NCBI RefSeq assembly: GCF_900104035.1
Contig: NZ_FNIT01000005.1
Coordinates: forward strand, 1 to 64,000
DNA length: 64,000 nucleotides
Reading direction: 5' to 3'
Source of the DNA: Aureimonas jatrophae
GTDB lineage: Bacteria; Pseudomonadota; Alphaproteobacteria; Rhizobiales; Rhizobiaceae
The position numbers and the translations under genes were made by a program. Positions 41,979 to 50,842 of the stretch are shown here, in pieces. Below the pieces are notes generated by a model. It was given only the letters and a program-made list of their open reading frames with translations. It made no database searches and was not told the origin of the DNA. Within the stretch, counting starts at the first letter, position 1, and every line of letters begins with the position of its first letter.

Positions 41979-43889
41979 ATGGCACGCGTCGGCGATAACT
42001 CGGCCAAGTCCTCCAAGCCGAAGACGCAGGACCGCGAGCCCTTCCGGCGCGCGGTGGCGGGCTGCATGCGCGCGATCGCCGGCGAGTCCGAGCTCGAGAT
42101 CGCCTACGGCAACGAGCGGCCCGGCATCACCGGCACGCGCGCCCGCCTGCCGGAACTCCCCAAGCGAGCCAGCGGTCAGGACGTCGCCGTCGTGCGTGGC
42201 CTGTCGGACGCGATGGCGCTGCGCCGCGCTCGCCACGACGCGCGCATCCATGCGACCCTGTCGCCCGACGGGCGCGGTGCACGTGCCGTGTTCGACGCGG
42301 TGGAGCAGGCGCGATGCGAGGCGATCGGCGCCAATGCGATGGTCGGCGTCGCGGACAACCTCGCGGTGATGCTGGAGGACAAGTACTTCCGCTCCAACCT
42401 CTCCGAGGTGACCGACCGCGCCGAGGCGCCGCTGGAGGACGCGGTCGCACTCCTGGTGCGCGAGCGTCTGACGGGCCGTCCCGTCCCCAAGAGCGCCGAG
42501 GCGCTGGTCGACGTCTGGCGCGACTGGATCGAGACCAAGGCCGGCGACAAGCTCGACGCCCTGAACGCGTCCGTCGAGGACCAGCGCCTGTTCGCTCGCG
42601 CGCTGCGCGACATGCTCGTATCCATGGAGATGGCGGAAGAGCTTTCCGACGAGGCGTCCGACGAGGAGGACGACCAGTCCGAGGAAGCCGGAGACAACCA
42701 GACACGCGACAACGAGGAGGACGGTTCCGAGAAGGATGCCGGCGCCGACGAGGCGCAGGCCGAGGAGTCCGAGACGCAGTCCGAGTCCGAGGAGACCGCC
42801 GAGGCCGAGACCTCGGAGGTCACGGCGGACGATCCCGTCGACGACGACGATCCCGATTCGGAGACGCCGGGCGAGTCGCGTCGGCCCAATCAGGCGCTGC
42901 CCAAGGAGATCGGCGATACCGACTACCGCGTCTTCACGGAAGGCTTCGACGAGATCGTAGGCGCCGAGGAACTGTGCGAGGAAGCCGAGCTCGATCGCCT
43001 GCGGGCGTTTCTCGACAAGCAGCTCTCGACGCTCCAGGGCGCGGTGGGACGCCTCGCCAACCGGTTGCAGCGTCGCCTCATGGCGCAGCAGAACCGTGCC
43101 TGGGACTTCGATCTGGAAGAGGGTTACCTCGACACGGCGCGCTTGACGCGCCTCGTCACCGACCCGCTCCAGCCGCTCTCCTTCAAGATGGAGCGCGACA
43201 CCGACTTCCGCGACACGATCGTCACGCTTCTGATCGACAATTCCGGCTCGATGCGCGGGCGCCCGATCACGGTCGCGGCGACCTGTGCCGACATCCTGGC
43301 GCGCACGTTGGAGCGCTGCGGCGTCAAGGTCGAGGTGCTGGGCTTCACGACGCGCGCCTGGAAGGGTGGCCAGTCGCGCGAAAGCTGGCTGAAGGCCGGC
43401 AAGCCGCAGCGCCCCGGCCGCCTCAACGACATCCGTCACATCATCTACAAGTCGGCCGATGCACCCTGGCGCCGCGCGCGGCGCAATCTCGGGCTGATGA
43501 TGCGCGAGGGGCTGCTGAAGGAGAACATCGACGGCGAGGCGCTGATCTGGGCGCACAACCGCCTGCTCGGCCGCCCGGAGCAACGGCGCATCCTGATGAT
43601 GATCTCGGACGGTGCCCCGGTGGACGACTCGACGCTGTCGGTGAATCCGGGCAACTACCTCGAGCGCCACCTGCGCGCGGTGATCGACGAGATCGAGAAC
43701 CGCTCGCCGATCGAGCTGCTGGCCATCGGCATCGGCCACGACGTGACGCGCTATTATCGCCGTGCCGTCACGCTGTCGGATGCCGAGGAACTGGCCGGGG
43801 CCATGACCGAGCAGCTTGCGGCGCTCTTCGAGGACGAGAGCGGTCAGGCCCGCGGCGGTGCCCGTCGGCGGATGGCCGGCCGCCGGTGA
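41979..43889 (+). CDS. cobT: cobaltochelatase subunit CobT
   Basis: A 636-residue partner of CobS. The middle is a strongly acidic low-complexity linker (about 215-310, Glu/Asp/Ser/Thr-rich). The C-terminal von Willebrand A domain has the metal-dependent adhesion site DNSGSMRG (DxSxS) and SDGAP, and binds CobS rings and CobN. Length is typical (about 630). It overlaps the next gene by GTGA at its stop. Cytoplasmic. Confidence 0.97.
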   Translation: MARVGDNSAKSSKPKTQDREPFRRAVAGCMRAIAGESELEIAYGNERPGITGTRARLPELPKRASGQDVAVVRGLSDAMALRRARHDARIHATLSPDGRGARAVFDAVEQARCEAIGANAMVGVADNLAVMLEDKYFRSNLSEVTDRAEAPLEDAVALLVRERLTGRPVPKSAEALVDVWRDWIETKAGDKLDALNASVEDQRLFARALRDMLVSMEMAEELSDEASDEEDDQSEEAGDNQTRDNEEDGSEKDAGADEAQAEESETQSESEETAEAETSEVTADDPVDDDDPDSETPGESRRPNQALPKEIGDTDYRVFTEGFDEIVGAEELCEEAELDRLRAFLDKQLSTLQGAVGRLANRLQRRLMAQQNRAWDFDLEEGYLDTARLTRLVTDPLQPLSFKMERDTDFRDTIVTLLIDNSGSMRGRPITVAATCADILARTLERCGVKVEVLGFTTRAWKGGQSRESWLKAGKPQRPGRLNDIRHIIYKSADAPWRRARRNLGLMMREGLLKENIDGEALIWAHNRLLGRPEQRRILMMISDGAPVDDSTLSVNPGNYLERHLRAVIDEIENRSPIELLAIGIGHDVTRYYRRAVTLSDAEELAGAMTEQLAALFEDESGQARGGARRRMAGRR

Positions 43890-44905
43890 AACGGACGTGG
43901 CTGGGCGCGGTGTTCGCCGCGCTTCTTGTTCTGCCTCCCGCTTATGCCGAGGACGTGTCGATCACCGCACGATCGATCGAGCGGTTCCGGATCGGCTCGG
44001 CCGAGACGCATTTCGGCGCCCTCACCTTCCGCGGCGGCTTCAGCTACCGCTCGCCCAGCAGCCGCACCCTCTCCAGCGTCTCCTCGATCCGTATCCGAGA
44101 CGCGGGACGGCGCTTCCTGGCGGTCACGGACACGGGCTCCTGGTTCGCCGGACGCATCCGACGCGACGATGATGGGCGTCCGACAGGCGTCGAGAACGCC
44201 GAGGTCTGGCCGATCCTGTCACGGGCCGGCCGACCGCAGCCCCGCAAGGGAATGGCCGACGCGGAAGCGCTGGCGATCGCGGGCGACACGGTGCTCGTCG
44301 CCTTCGAGGGCAACGACCGCATCGAGCGCTTCCGCCCCGCCGATGCGCCATTCGAAGCGCGAGCCGAACCCGTGGCCCTGCCGATCCCGCCCCGCGAGCT
44401 GCGCGGCAACGGCGGTATCGAAACCATTGCGGTCGCCCCTCGCGGGTCATCGCTCGCAGGCGAGATCGTGATCGTGTCGGAGCGTTCGGTCGATGCGGCC
44501 GGGAACCTCCTAGCGGCCTTTCTGGGTCGCGGCGCGAAGGGTCTGTTCACCGTGCGGCGCGAGGCGCCCTGGTCGGCGACCGACGGTGCCTTCCTGCCCG
44601 ATGGCGACCTCCTGCTTCTGGAGCGGCGCTACGAGGGCTTTACCCGCATCGGCATGCGCATCCGCCGCCTGCCCGCAGCCGCGCTCAAGCCCGGCGCGGT
44701 GGCGGACGGGCCTGTGATCATGGAAGCCGACCTCGGCAACGAGATCGACAACATGGAGGGGATCGACGTCTGGCAGGATGCCGAGGGCCGCACCGTCGTC
44801 AGCCTCGTGTCGGACGACAACGGCTCGTTCCTGCAGCGAAACCTTTACCTGGAATTCCTGCTGGAAGCGGACGCTCAGGCGGCGGCCACCGGCGCGTCTC
44901 GATAG
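43886..44905 (+). CDS. secreted esterase-like phytase family protein (GTG start)
   Basis: A 339-residue exported protein with signal peptide (about 1-21, ending AYAED) and the beta-propeller-type esterase-like phytase domain (PF13449): [45 protein letters not shown] and EGIDVW blocks. Substrate unknown; the phytase name comes from fold, not shown activity. The start is a GTG (43886) that overlaps the cobT stop, so it is coupled to cobT, though a link to B12 is not evident. Its 3' end overlaps the convergent transporter gene by 31 bases. Confidence 0.9.
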   Translation: MKRTWLGAVFAALLVLPPAYAEDVSITARSIERFRIGSAETHFGALTFRGGFSYRSPSSRTLSSVSSIRIRDAGRRFLAVTDTGSWFAGRIRRDDDGRPTGVENAEVWPILSRAGRPQPRKGMADAEALAIAGDTVLVAFEGNDRIERFRPADAPFEARAEPVALPIPPRELRGNGGIETIAVAPRGSSLAGEIVIVSERSVDAAGNLLAAFLGRGAKGLFTVRREAPWSATDGAFLPDGDLLLLERRYEGFTRIGMRIRRLPAAALKPGAVADGPVIMEADLGNEIDNMEGIDVWQDAEGRTVVSLVSDDNGSFLQRNLYLEFLLEADAQAAATGASR

Positions 44906-45567
44906 GGAAGGATCGCATTGATCGCGATCCGGTAGGGCACGAGGCCGAACACCGCGATCAGGAGCTTCACGCCGAAGTCGCCCATTGCCCAGGAGATCCA
45001 GCGCGGCGCCTCGGCCGAGAAGAGGCCCAGAAGCGGCGCGCTCTCGGCAGCGAACTCGTCGCCAGGCCCCAGAAACAGAAACAGCGACGCGAAGGCGACC
45101 GAGAAGAAGATCGCCGTGTCAAGGATCGTGCCTGCAATGCCGCTCGCCAGCGGCGCCTTCCACCACGAGCCACGGCGCAGACGGTTGAAGACGAGGATAT
45201 CCAGAAGCTGGGCGGCGAGAAACGCCGAGCCGCTGGCCAGGGCGATGCGGAGCAGACGTCCGGGCTCGGTCTCGAAGGGCACGAGACCGAACCGGTAGAG
45301 GATCGGCGGCAGAACGATCGACGAGATGATCGCGGCCGCAAAGCCGGCATACACGACGCGGCGCGCCAGGACGGGACCGAAGACCCGGTTGTTCACGTCC
45401 GTCACGATGAAGGCGAAGGGGTAGACGAAGGCGCCCCAGGTCAGAAGATTCGCCAGCTCCAGCGATCCAACGGTCGCATGGACCGGGAACTGCACGGCGA
45501 TGTTCGACAGAAGCACGATGATCGTCATGGCGATCACCGGCGCGACGAGGCGGCGGGACGAGGTCAT
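44875..45567 (-). CDS. queuosine precursor transporter (YhhQ/VUT family)
   Basis: A 230-residue integral membrane protein with about six transmembrane segments. The VUT/YhhQ signature is present: FIVTDVNNRVFG near residue 55, and FLAAQLLDILVFNRLRR in the second half. E. coli YhhQ imports the queuosine precursors preQ0/preQ1. Start ATG 45567 matches the family N-terminus (TSSRRLVAPVIAMT). The 5' leader resembles a preQ1-I riboswitch, which agrees with the transported ligand. It follows rpmB on the same strand. The QueC/D/E/F synthesis genes are not in the window. Confidence 0.95.
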   Translation of the reverse strand: MTSSRRLVAPVIAMTIIVLLSNIAVQFPVHATVGSLELANLLTWGAFVYPFAFIVTDVNNRVFGPVLARRVVYAGFAAAIISSIVLPPILYRFGLVPFETEPGRLLRIALASGSAFLAAQLLDILVFNRLRRGSWWKAPLASGIAGTILDTAIFFSVAFASLFLFLGPGDEFAAESAPLLGLFSAEAPRWISWAMGDFGVKLLIAVFGLVPYRIAINAILPYRDAPVAAA

Positions 45568-45576
45568 GTCTTCGGA

Positions 45577-45608
45577 TCCATTTTTTTCAGCTGGGAGATG
45601 GCACCAGC
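45577..45608 (-). promoter_or_regulatory. candidate preQ1-I riboswitch in the transporter leader
   Basis: On the minus strand GCTGG (45608-45604) pairs with CCAGC (45594-45590) around the loop TGCCATCTC; the loop's CCAT can pair with ATGG (45581-45578) after the A-rich strand TGAAAAAAA. That is the H-type pseudoknot of preQ1-I aptamers: five-bp P1, a loop ending in C, an A-rich tail that fits the P1 groove, then P2. P2 includes the GGA of a weak Shine-Dalgarno about 10 bases before the ATG, so ligand binding would block translation. Not every consensus base is met. Confidence 0.6.
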
Positions 45609-45628
45609 GGGGAAGCCCCAACGAACAA

Positions 45629-45649
45629 CGCCGCCCGAACGGGGCGGCG
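45629..45649 (-). terminator. terminator or attenuator after rpmB
   Basis: CGCCGCCC (45629-45636) and GGGCGGCG (45642-45649) form a perfect 8-bp stem with a 5-base loop, followed on the minus strand by TTGTTCG. It lies about 30 bases after the rpmB stop (45679). Confidence 0.7.
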
Positions 45650-45678
45650 CTGCCTATGCGATCAGTCGGACGCCCGGA

Positions 45679-45984
45679 TCAGGCGGCGACGGTCTCGACC
45701 TGCTCGACCGACTTCTTGGCGATCTGGCGCTTCAGGAGACGAGCGCGCTGCGACAGCTCCTGCTCGTTCGCCTTGGCCAGGAAGGCGTCGAGGCCGCCAC
45801 GGTGCTCCACCGAGCGCAGCGCATGGGCGCTGACGCGAAGACGGAAGCGCTGGCCGAGCGCGTCGGAGATCAGCGTCACGCTGCACAGGTTCGGCAGGAA
45901 ACGGCGACGCGTCTTGTTGTTCGCGTGGCTGACGTTGTTGCCGGACATGACGGCCTTGCCGGTGAGTTCACAAACGCGGGCCAT
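45679..45984 (-). CDS. rpmB: 50S ribosomal protein L28
   Basis: A 101-residue L28 (alphaproteobacterial length about 95-102). Conserved [19 protein letters not shown] start and [11 protein letters not shown] block; the C-terminal extension [16 protein letters not shown] is usual in rhizobia. A strong promoter is upstream. It precedes the transporter gene, with which read-through is possible. Confidence 0.98.
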   Translation of the reverse strand: MARVCELTGKAVMSGNNVSHANNKTRRRFLPNLCSVTLISDALGQRFRLRVSAHALRSVEHRGGLDAFLAKANEQELSQRARLLKRQIAKKSVEQVETVAA

Positions 45985-46083
45985 GAGAGGGTCCTTTCAA
46001 GATCGATACGGCCGTTCGGGGCGCGCCGCCGAAAGGATCCGGCACGATCATCCACCCCATGGCATACGGGAAAATCGAGCCCG

Positions 46084-46112
46084 GCTATAGTCGCCGCCTT
46101 GCGCGTCGTCAA
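46084..46112 (-). promoter_or_regulatory. rpmB promoter
   Basis: On the minus strand TTGACG (46112-46107), 17 bases, TATAGC (46089-46084), about 100 bases before the rpmB start. Confidence 0.6.
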
Positions 46113-46214
46113 GACGCGGGGGCCGCTCGACCCTTCGGCCCTTATCCTCTTCGCGGTTTTTGGGCATGGTGTGGTTCATCTCCGCCGTCGCCAATCGGAG
46201 TGCCGGGACCACCC

Positions 46215-46982
46215 ATGCGTCTTTTGCTCGTCCTTCTTGCCGTTCTCGCCGCCGCGCCGGCGCAGGCCGCGTCCGAAACCCTGACCACCATCTACCGCAT
46301 CTCGCTTCTGGGACTGCCGGTCGGGCGCGCGGAGTTCAAGACGCGGATCGACGGGCAAAGCTACGAGGTGTCGGGAACACTGTCCTCGGCGGGTCTGGCC
46401 GAACTCGTCTCCTCGACGCGCGGAACCAGCTCGGTGCGCGGGACGATCCGGCCCGACCGCCTCCAGGCCGAGCGCTACCGGCTCGACTACACGAGCGACG
46501 GCAAGGCCTGGAAGTCCGATGTGCGATACGGGCGCGGCCGCGCGCTCAGCGCGACGGTCGCCCCGCCGATCCGCCAGCCGCCCCCGGCCGACTTCGTTCC
46601 CGTCATGCCCGCTCAGTTGCGCCGCGTCGTCGACCCCTTGAGCGGCCTGATGCTGAGGCCGCGCGACCCGGACCAGCTGTGCGCGGGCGCCCTTCCCTTC
46701 TACGACGGCTGGTCGCGCCTCGACCTCGCGCTCTCGCCGAACGGGCGGGACGACTTCCAGGCGGACGGGTTCGACGGCGAGGCCGTGGTCTGCAACGTTC
46801 GGGTGCGGCCCGTGTCGGGCTACCGCACCTCGTCCAAGGGCCTGAAGTACCTCGCCGACAAGGTGCTCCAGATCTGGTTCGCGCCGTCGGGGCGAAGCGG
46901 CATCTACGCACCCGTCTATGTGCGCATTCCGACCGAGGTCGGCCCGCTGACGCTGACGGCCACGACCTTCGCCAAACCTTGA
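46215..46982 (+). CDS. DUF3108 exported protein
   Basis: A 255-residue protein with signal peptide (about 1-18, ending AQAAS) and the DUF3108 fold: TIYRISLLGLPVGRAEFKTR, then the RPDRLQAERYRLDYTSDGKAW block and a C-terminal WFAPSGRSGIYAPVYVRIPT segment with beta-strand character. The family is periplasmic, of unknown function, and likely binds lipid or lipopolysaccharide-related ligand. It is divergent from rpmB, as in other rhizobia. Confidence 0.92.
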   Translation: MRLLLVLLAVLAAAPAQAASETLTTIYRISLLGLPVGRAEFKTRIDGQSYEVSGTLSSAGLAELVSSTRGTSSVRGTIRPDRLQAERYRLDYTSDGKAWKSDVRYGRGRALSATVAPPIRQPPPADFVPVMPAQLRRVVDPLSGLMLRPRDPDQLCAGALPFYDGWSRLDLALSPNGRDDFQADGFDGEAVVCNVRVRPVSGYRTSSKGLKYLADKVLQIWFAPSGRSGIYAPVYVRIPTEVGPLTLTATTFAKP

Positions 46983-47073
46983 GTAGCAGTGCGGACCCAG
47001 GACTAGGTTGTACCGCCCGCTGCGATGAGGCGGGTGAGCCAACGGCATCCGCCGTATCGGTCCGTCACACTCT

Positions 47074-47910
47074 CTAGAGGTCCAGCATCCCCTCGATCAG
47101 GATGCTGACGGCCCCGCCGATCATCACCGCGTCACCGTCCGGCCGCACATGGACGCGGCCGATGCGGCCGATGCGCGTGCCCTGCGCGACGACATAGGGT
47201 CCGTCGAGCCGCCCCTCCGCCTGCCGCCAGCAGGCCAGCGCCGCGTTGAGCGAGCCGGTGATCGGGTCTTCCTTGATGCCGTGCCAGATGTCGATCATCC
47301 GCACCTCGACGTCGGCTTCGCCGCCCGGAGCGTGCGGGCCGATCAGGCCGATGGCGCGCTCTTCGGGGAAGCTGGCGCCCGTCGGATCGGCCGCAAGCAC
47401 GGCCTCGGCGCTGCGCAGCTCGATCGCCTCCCAGGCCGGGCCATTGACGAGGCGCGCCGAGCGCACGACCTCACGCGGGTCGATGCGCAGCGCCGCCAGC
47501 GCCTCTGCCAAGCGCTCGGGCTCCAGCGCCTCGATGCGCGTCGGCGGCGCGACGAAGGCGGGAACCGCTCCCGACACGTCGATCCGCACGATGCCGACGC
47601 CGCATTCCTGCCGCACGATTCCGCCCTGCGCTGCGCGGCCGCCCGCGTGGAGCCACGCCGCGCAGGAGCCGAGCGTCGGGTGGCCGGCAAACGGAAGCTC
47701 ACGCGTCGTGGTGAAGATGCGCAAGGCATAGTCGGCCGCGGCCGGATCGCTCGGCGGAAGGAGGAAGGTCGTCTCGGCGAGGTTGGTCCAGACGGCGAAG
47801 CGCTGCATCTCTTCCGTGGACAGGCCCTCGCCGTCCAGCACGACCGCCAGCCCGTTGCCGCGCGTCGGCACGTCGGAAAACACGTCGCATTGAATGAACC
47901 GCCGTCGCAT
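47074..47910 (-). CDS. PhzF family isomerase-like protein
   Basis: A 278-residue member of the PhzF fold (diaminopimelate-epimerase-like). The catalytic Glu in WTNLAETTFLLP (E46) and the N-terminal QCDVFSDVPTRGNGLAVVLDG are typical. The substrate of non-phenazine members is largely unknown. The ATG at 47910 is used; a GTG nine bases upstream is an alternative. No phenazine genes are around, so phenazine synthesis is not implied. Confidence 0.92.
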   Translation of the reverse strand: MRRRFIQCDVFSDVPTRGNGLAVVLDGEGLSTEEMQRFAVWTNLAETTFLLPPSDPAAADYALRIFTTTRELPFAGHPTLGSCAAWLHAGGRAAQGGIVRQECGVGIVRIDVSGAVPAFVAPPTRIEALEPERLAEALAALRIDPREVVRSARLVNGPAWEAIELRSAEAVLAADPTGASFPEERAIGLIGPHAPGGEADVEVRMIDIWHGIKEDPITGSLNAALACWRQAEGRLDGPYVVAQGTRIGRIGRVHVRPDGDAVMIGGAVSILIEGMLDL

Positions 47911-48037
47911 CGCCTGCACTCCCGAACCGAAGATCGATCCCTCCTATCAGACCCGTGCCGCTGCGTCGGCCCGCCGCGCGCATCCAATTCGCGCGGCCGT
48001 CGTTTTGCCGACCAAAGACCCAATCGGAGCGATACGC

Positions 48038-48544
48038 ATGTCCACTACCGCAGAGCATACCGACCCGAAACTTTGGGAGAAGGTGAAGGAGAAGGTCACC
48101 GCCGGCACCAAGGGCGGCAAGGCCGGCCAGTGGTCGGCGCGCAAGGCGCAGATGGCGACCGCCGAGTACAAGAAGGAAGGCGGCGGCTTCAAGGGTGAGA
48201 AGCGCGAGGACAACAGCCTCCACCAGTGGACCGAAGAGGAGTGGGGCACCAAGTCCGGCAAGAAGAGCGGCGAGACCGGCGAGCGCTACCTGCCCAAGAA
48301 GGCGCGCGAGCATCTCTCCGATGCCGAGTACAAGCGCACCACCGAGAAGAAGCGCCGCGATACGAAGAAGGGCGAGCAGTTCTCGGCGCAGCCGGACGAC
48401 GTCGCCAAGAAGACCGCCCGGGATCGCCACGACGGCGGACACGGCCAGACGCGCGCCGCTCTCTACGCCGAGGCGAAGAAGCGCGACATCCCGAACCGCT
48501 CGAAGATGACCAAGGAGCAGCTCGAAAAGGCGCTCGCGCACTAA
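48038..48544 (+). CDS. DUF5872 Lys-rich protein with a C-terminal Rho-N/SAP-like helix pair
   Basis: A 168-residue, very Lys/Glu-rich, apparently cytoplasmic protein. It begins DPKLWEKVKEKVTAGTKGGKAGQW, matching the DUF5872 family, continues with WTEEEWGTKSGKKSGETGERYLP and ends with a short helical unit (KKRDIPNRSKMTKEQLEKALA) that resembles the Rho N-terminal or SAP-type nucleic-acid-binding helix pair. Function unknown; composition suggests nucleic-acid association or a stress protein. Start ATG 48038 has CGGAGCG before it. Confidence 0.85.
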   Translation: MSTTAEHTDPKLWEKVKEKVTAGTKGGKAGQWSARKAQMATAEYKKEGGGFKGEKREDNSLHQWTEEEWGTKSGKKSGETGERYLPKKAREHLSDAEYKRTTEKKRRDTKKGEQFSAQPDDVAKKTARDRHDGGHGQTRAALYAEAKKRDIPNRSKMTKEQLEKALAH

Positions 48545-48619
48545 GCCATCGCCCCGCGGTTTGACCCTCGCGCCCCCGTCCGCTACCGGCTGGATCCGGC
48601 ACGGACGGAAGCGATCGGC

Positions 48620-49504
48620 ATGGCGACGGCACTGGGTTTTTCGGCGATCCTGATGTGGGCGCTTCTGGCGCTCCTGACGGCGCGCTCGGGGACCGTGCCG
48701 CCGTTTCAGCTCGCCGCGATGACCTTCGCGCTCGGCACCCTTGTCGGCATCGCCTCGCTGGCAGCGCGCGGCGTCTCGTGGCGCGTCCTGCGGCAACCGG
48801 CGTCCGTCTGGCTGCTCGGCGTCGGCGGCCTCTTCGGCTACCATGCGGTCTACTTCGCGGCGCTGCGCAACGCGCCCGCCGCGCAGGCCAGCCTCATCGC
48901 CTATCTCTGGCCGCTTCTGATCGTCTTCGGCTCCGCGCTCCTGCCCGGCGAGCGCCTGCGCTGGTACCACGTCGCGGGTGCCGTTCTCGGTCTCGGCGGC
49001 GCCGCGCTCATCATCACCGGCGGCGGCACGACAGGCTTCAGCGGCTCCTACGCCTTCGGCTACATGCTGGCGGGCGCCTGCGCCATGATCTGGACGGCCT
49101 ACTCGCTCCTCTCGCGCCGCTTCGCCGACGTGCCGAGCGATGTCGTGACGGGGTTCTGCGCAGCGACCGCGCTGCTGTCGCTCGTCTGCCACCTCTTGTT
49201 CGAGACGACCGTCTGGCCGGCCACCGGCGGCCAGTGGCTGGCGGTTCTCGCGCTCGGCCTCCTGCCGGTGGGCGCGGCCTTCTACGTCTGGGACATCGGG
49301 GTAAAGCGCGGCGACATCCAGCTCCTGGGCGCGGCGAGCTACGCGGCGCCGCTTCTCTCGACGCTCGTGCTCGTGCTCGCCGGCGAGGCGGTTCTGACCG
49401 CTCGCGTCGCCGGCGCGGCGGTTCTGATCACGGGCGGCGCGGTGCTGGCCGCGCTGCCGCTGTTCCGGCGCCTTGCCTCGAAGGCGGCGCCCAGCGCCGT
49501 CTGA
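48620..49504 (+). CDS. EamA/DMT transporter, YddG-like aromatic amino acid exporter
   Basis: A 294-residue drug/metabolite transporter family protein with ten predicted transmembrane segments in two EamA halves. The order of motifs (ALGFSAILMWALLALLTARSG, ASLIAYLWPLLIVFGSALLPGE, GYMLAGACAMIWTAYSLLSRRF, VWDIGVKRGDIQLLGAASYA) matches YddG, which exports aromatic amino acids. The stop abuts the stop of the cupin gene on the opposite strand. Substrate is by homology only. Confidence 0.93.
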   Translation: MATALGFSAILMWALLALLTARSGTVPPFQLAAMTFALGTLVGIASLAARGVSWRVLRQPASVWLLGVGGLFGYHAVYFAALRNAPAAQASLIAYLWPLLIVFGSALLPGERLRWYHVAGAVLGLGGAALIITGGGTTGFSGSYAFGYMLAGACAMIWTAYSLLSRRFADVPSDVVTGFCAATALLSLVCHLLFETTVWPATGGQWLAVLALGLLPVGAAFYVWDIGVKRGDIQLLGAASYAAPLLSTLVLVLAGEAVLTARVAGAAVLITGGAVLAALPLFRRLASKAAPSAV

Positions 49505-49948
49505 TCAGCGCCCCGGCGCGCGTGGCACGGGGCGCCAGCCGGGCGGCGCCATCTCGAAGCTCTCGAAGCGGAAGCCCGGCGCGACGGTGCAGCCGACCAG
49601 CGTCCACTCGCCGAGGCTGGTGGCGGTCTGCCACCAGTTGGCGGGCACCGTGAACTGCGGCGTCTCGCCGAGGTCGAGCGCTGACCCGAGCCGGTGGGCC
49701 GAGGCGTCGTGCCCGTTCGGCGAGACGGTGAGAACCAGCGGCGCGCCGGCGTACCAGTGCCAGGTCTCCGCGGCATCCGTCACGCGATGCCATTCCGAGG
49801 TCTCGCCCGTGTCGAGGAGATAGTAGATCGCCGTCGACCGCGCGCGGCCCGTTTCGTCCAGCGCCTCGTCGCAGAAGGTCTGCCGATACCAGCCGCCTTC
49901 GGGATGCGGCTCCAGCTTGAGCCGGGCGATGATGTCGCGCGCCCTCAA
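49505..49948 (-). CDS. DUF985 cupin protein (TTG start)
   Basis: A 147-residue RmlC-like cupin of the DUF985 type. Conserved: IARLKLEPHPEGGWYRQTF, STAIYYLLDTGETSEWHRVTDAAE (with the cupin His), and GCTVAPGFRFESFEM. Known structures bind metal, but the activity is unknown. The frame has no ATG at the right place; TTG 49948 is preceded by GGAGG at a good distance and overlaps the gloB stop as TTGA, so it is coupled to gloB. Confidence 0.9.
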   Translation of the reverse strand: MRARDIIARLKLEPHPEGGWYRQTFCDEALDETGRARSTAIYYLLDTGETSEWHRVTDAAETWHWYAGAPLVLTVSPNGHDASAHRLGSALDLGETPQFTVPANWWQTATSLGEWTLVGCTVAPGFRFESFEMAPPGWRPVPRAPGR

Positions 49949-50712
49949 TAGCCGTTCCTCCGCTCGCGCAGCGCTGCGAACACCGCCACCGGATCGGCGC
50001 CCGCCATGCCGATCGCCTCGGCAAGGCCCGGATCGTCGGCGCGCAGGAACGGATTGGTGCGCTTCTCGTCGCCGAGCCTGACCGGCACGGTCGCTTGGCC
50101 CGCGACGCGCTGCGCCTCGACCTCCTTCACCCGCTCCTGCAGGAGGAGGTTGCCGGGATCGACGTCGAGCGCGAAGCGCGCGTTGGTCGCCGTGTACTCG
50201 TGGCCGCAATAGACCGTGGTGTCGTCGGGAAGCGCCCTGAGGCGCTGGAGGCTCGCCCACATGGTGGCCGCGTCCCCTTCGAACAGCCGGCCGCAGCCGA
50301 GCGAGAACAAAGCATCGTTGCTGAACAGGAGCCGCTCGTCCGGCATATGGTAGCTGATGCCACCCGCCGTATGGCCGGGTGTGTCGATCACCTCGACGAC
50401 GAGGCCCGCGAGATCGAACCGCTCGCCGCCCGAGACCGCGCGGTCAAGGCCGGGAATGCGGTCGCGCTCGCCGCGCGGCCCGATGATCTCCAGGCCGAAG
50501 CGCGCCTTCAGCGCCGCGTTGGCGCTGGTGTGATCGTTGTGGTGGTGCGTCGTCAGGATATGCGTGAGGCGCCAGCCTTCACGCTGCAACGTGGCGAGGA
50601 TCGGCCCCTCCTCCGGCGCGTCGATCGAGACCGCGACGCCCCGCGCTCCGTCGTGGACGATCACCCCGTAGTTGTCGGTTCGGCAAAGGAACTGGCGGAT
50701 CTCTATCATCAT
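49945..50712 (-). CDS. gloB: hydroxyacylglutathione hydrolase (glyoxalase II)
   Basis: A 255-residue metallo-beta-lactamase-fold enzyme that hydrolyses S-lactoylglutathione in methylglyoxal detoxification. The metal motif is THHHNDH (H56, H58, D60, H61), followed by the DTPGHT histidine block, LFSNDALFSLGCGR and a late CGHEYTATNA. The C-terminal residues bind the glutathione part. First gene of a pair with the cupin gene; divergent from the methyltransferase at 50843. Confidence 0.96.
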   Translation of the reverse strand: MMIEIRQFLCRTDNYGVIVHDGARGVAVSIDAPEEGPILATLQREGWRLTHILTTHHHNDHTSANAALKARFGLEIIGPRGERDRIPGLDRAVSGGERFDLAGLVVEVIDTPGHTAGGISYHMPDERLLFSNDALFSLGCGRLFEGDAATMWASLQRLRALPDDTTVYCGHEYTATNARFALDVDPGNLLLQERVKEVEAQRVAGQATVPVRLGDEKRTNPFLRADDPGLAEAIGMAGADPVAVFAALRERRNGY

Positions 50713-50842
50713 GCAGCAAAGCTCCCGGGATCAGGCAGGCGAACATAAGACGATCCGTCCTCGCTTCGAGGGAGCGGGGTTCCGGCGCGTCCGGGCAAAG
50801 GCTAGTCTGCCAACCGACCTGACCGATCCGGCGACTTTACGC

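Noticed and set aside
47074-47910. PhzF-like gene as evidence for phenazine synthesis.
   Set aside because: PhzF-fold proteins are widespread; no other phz gene is present.
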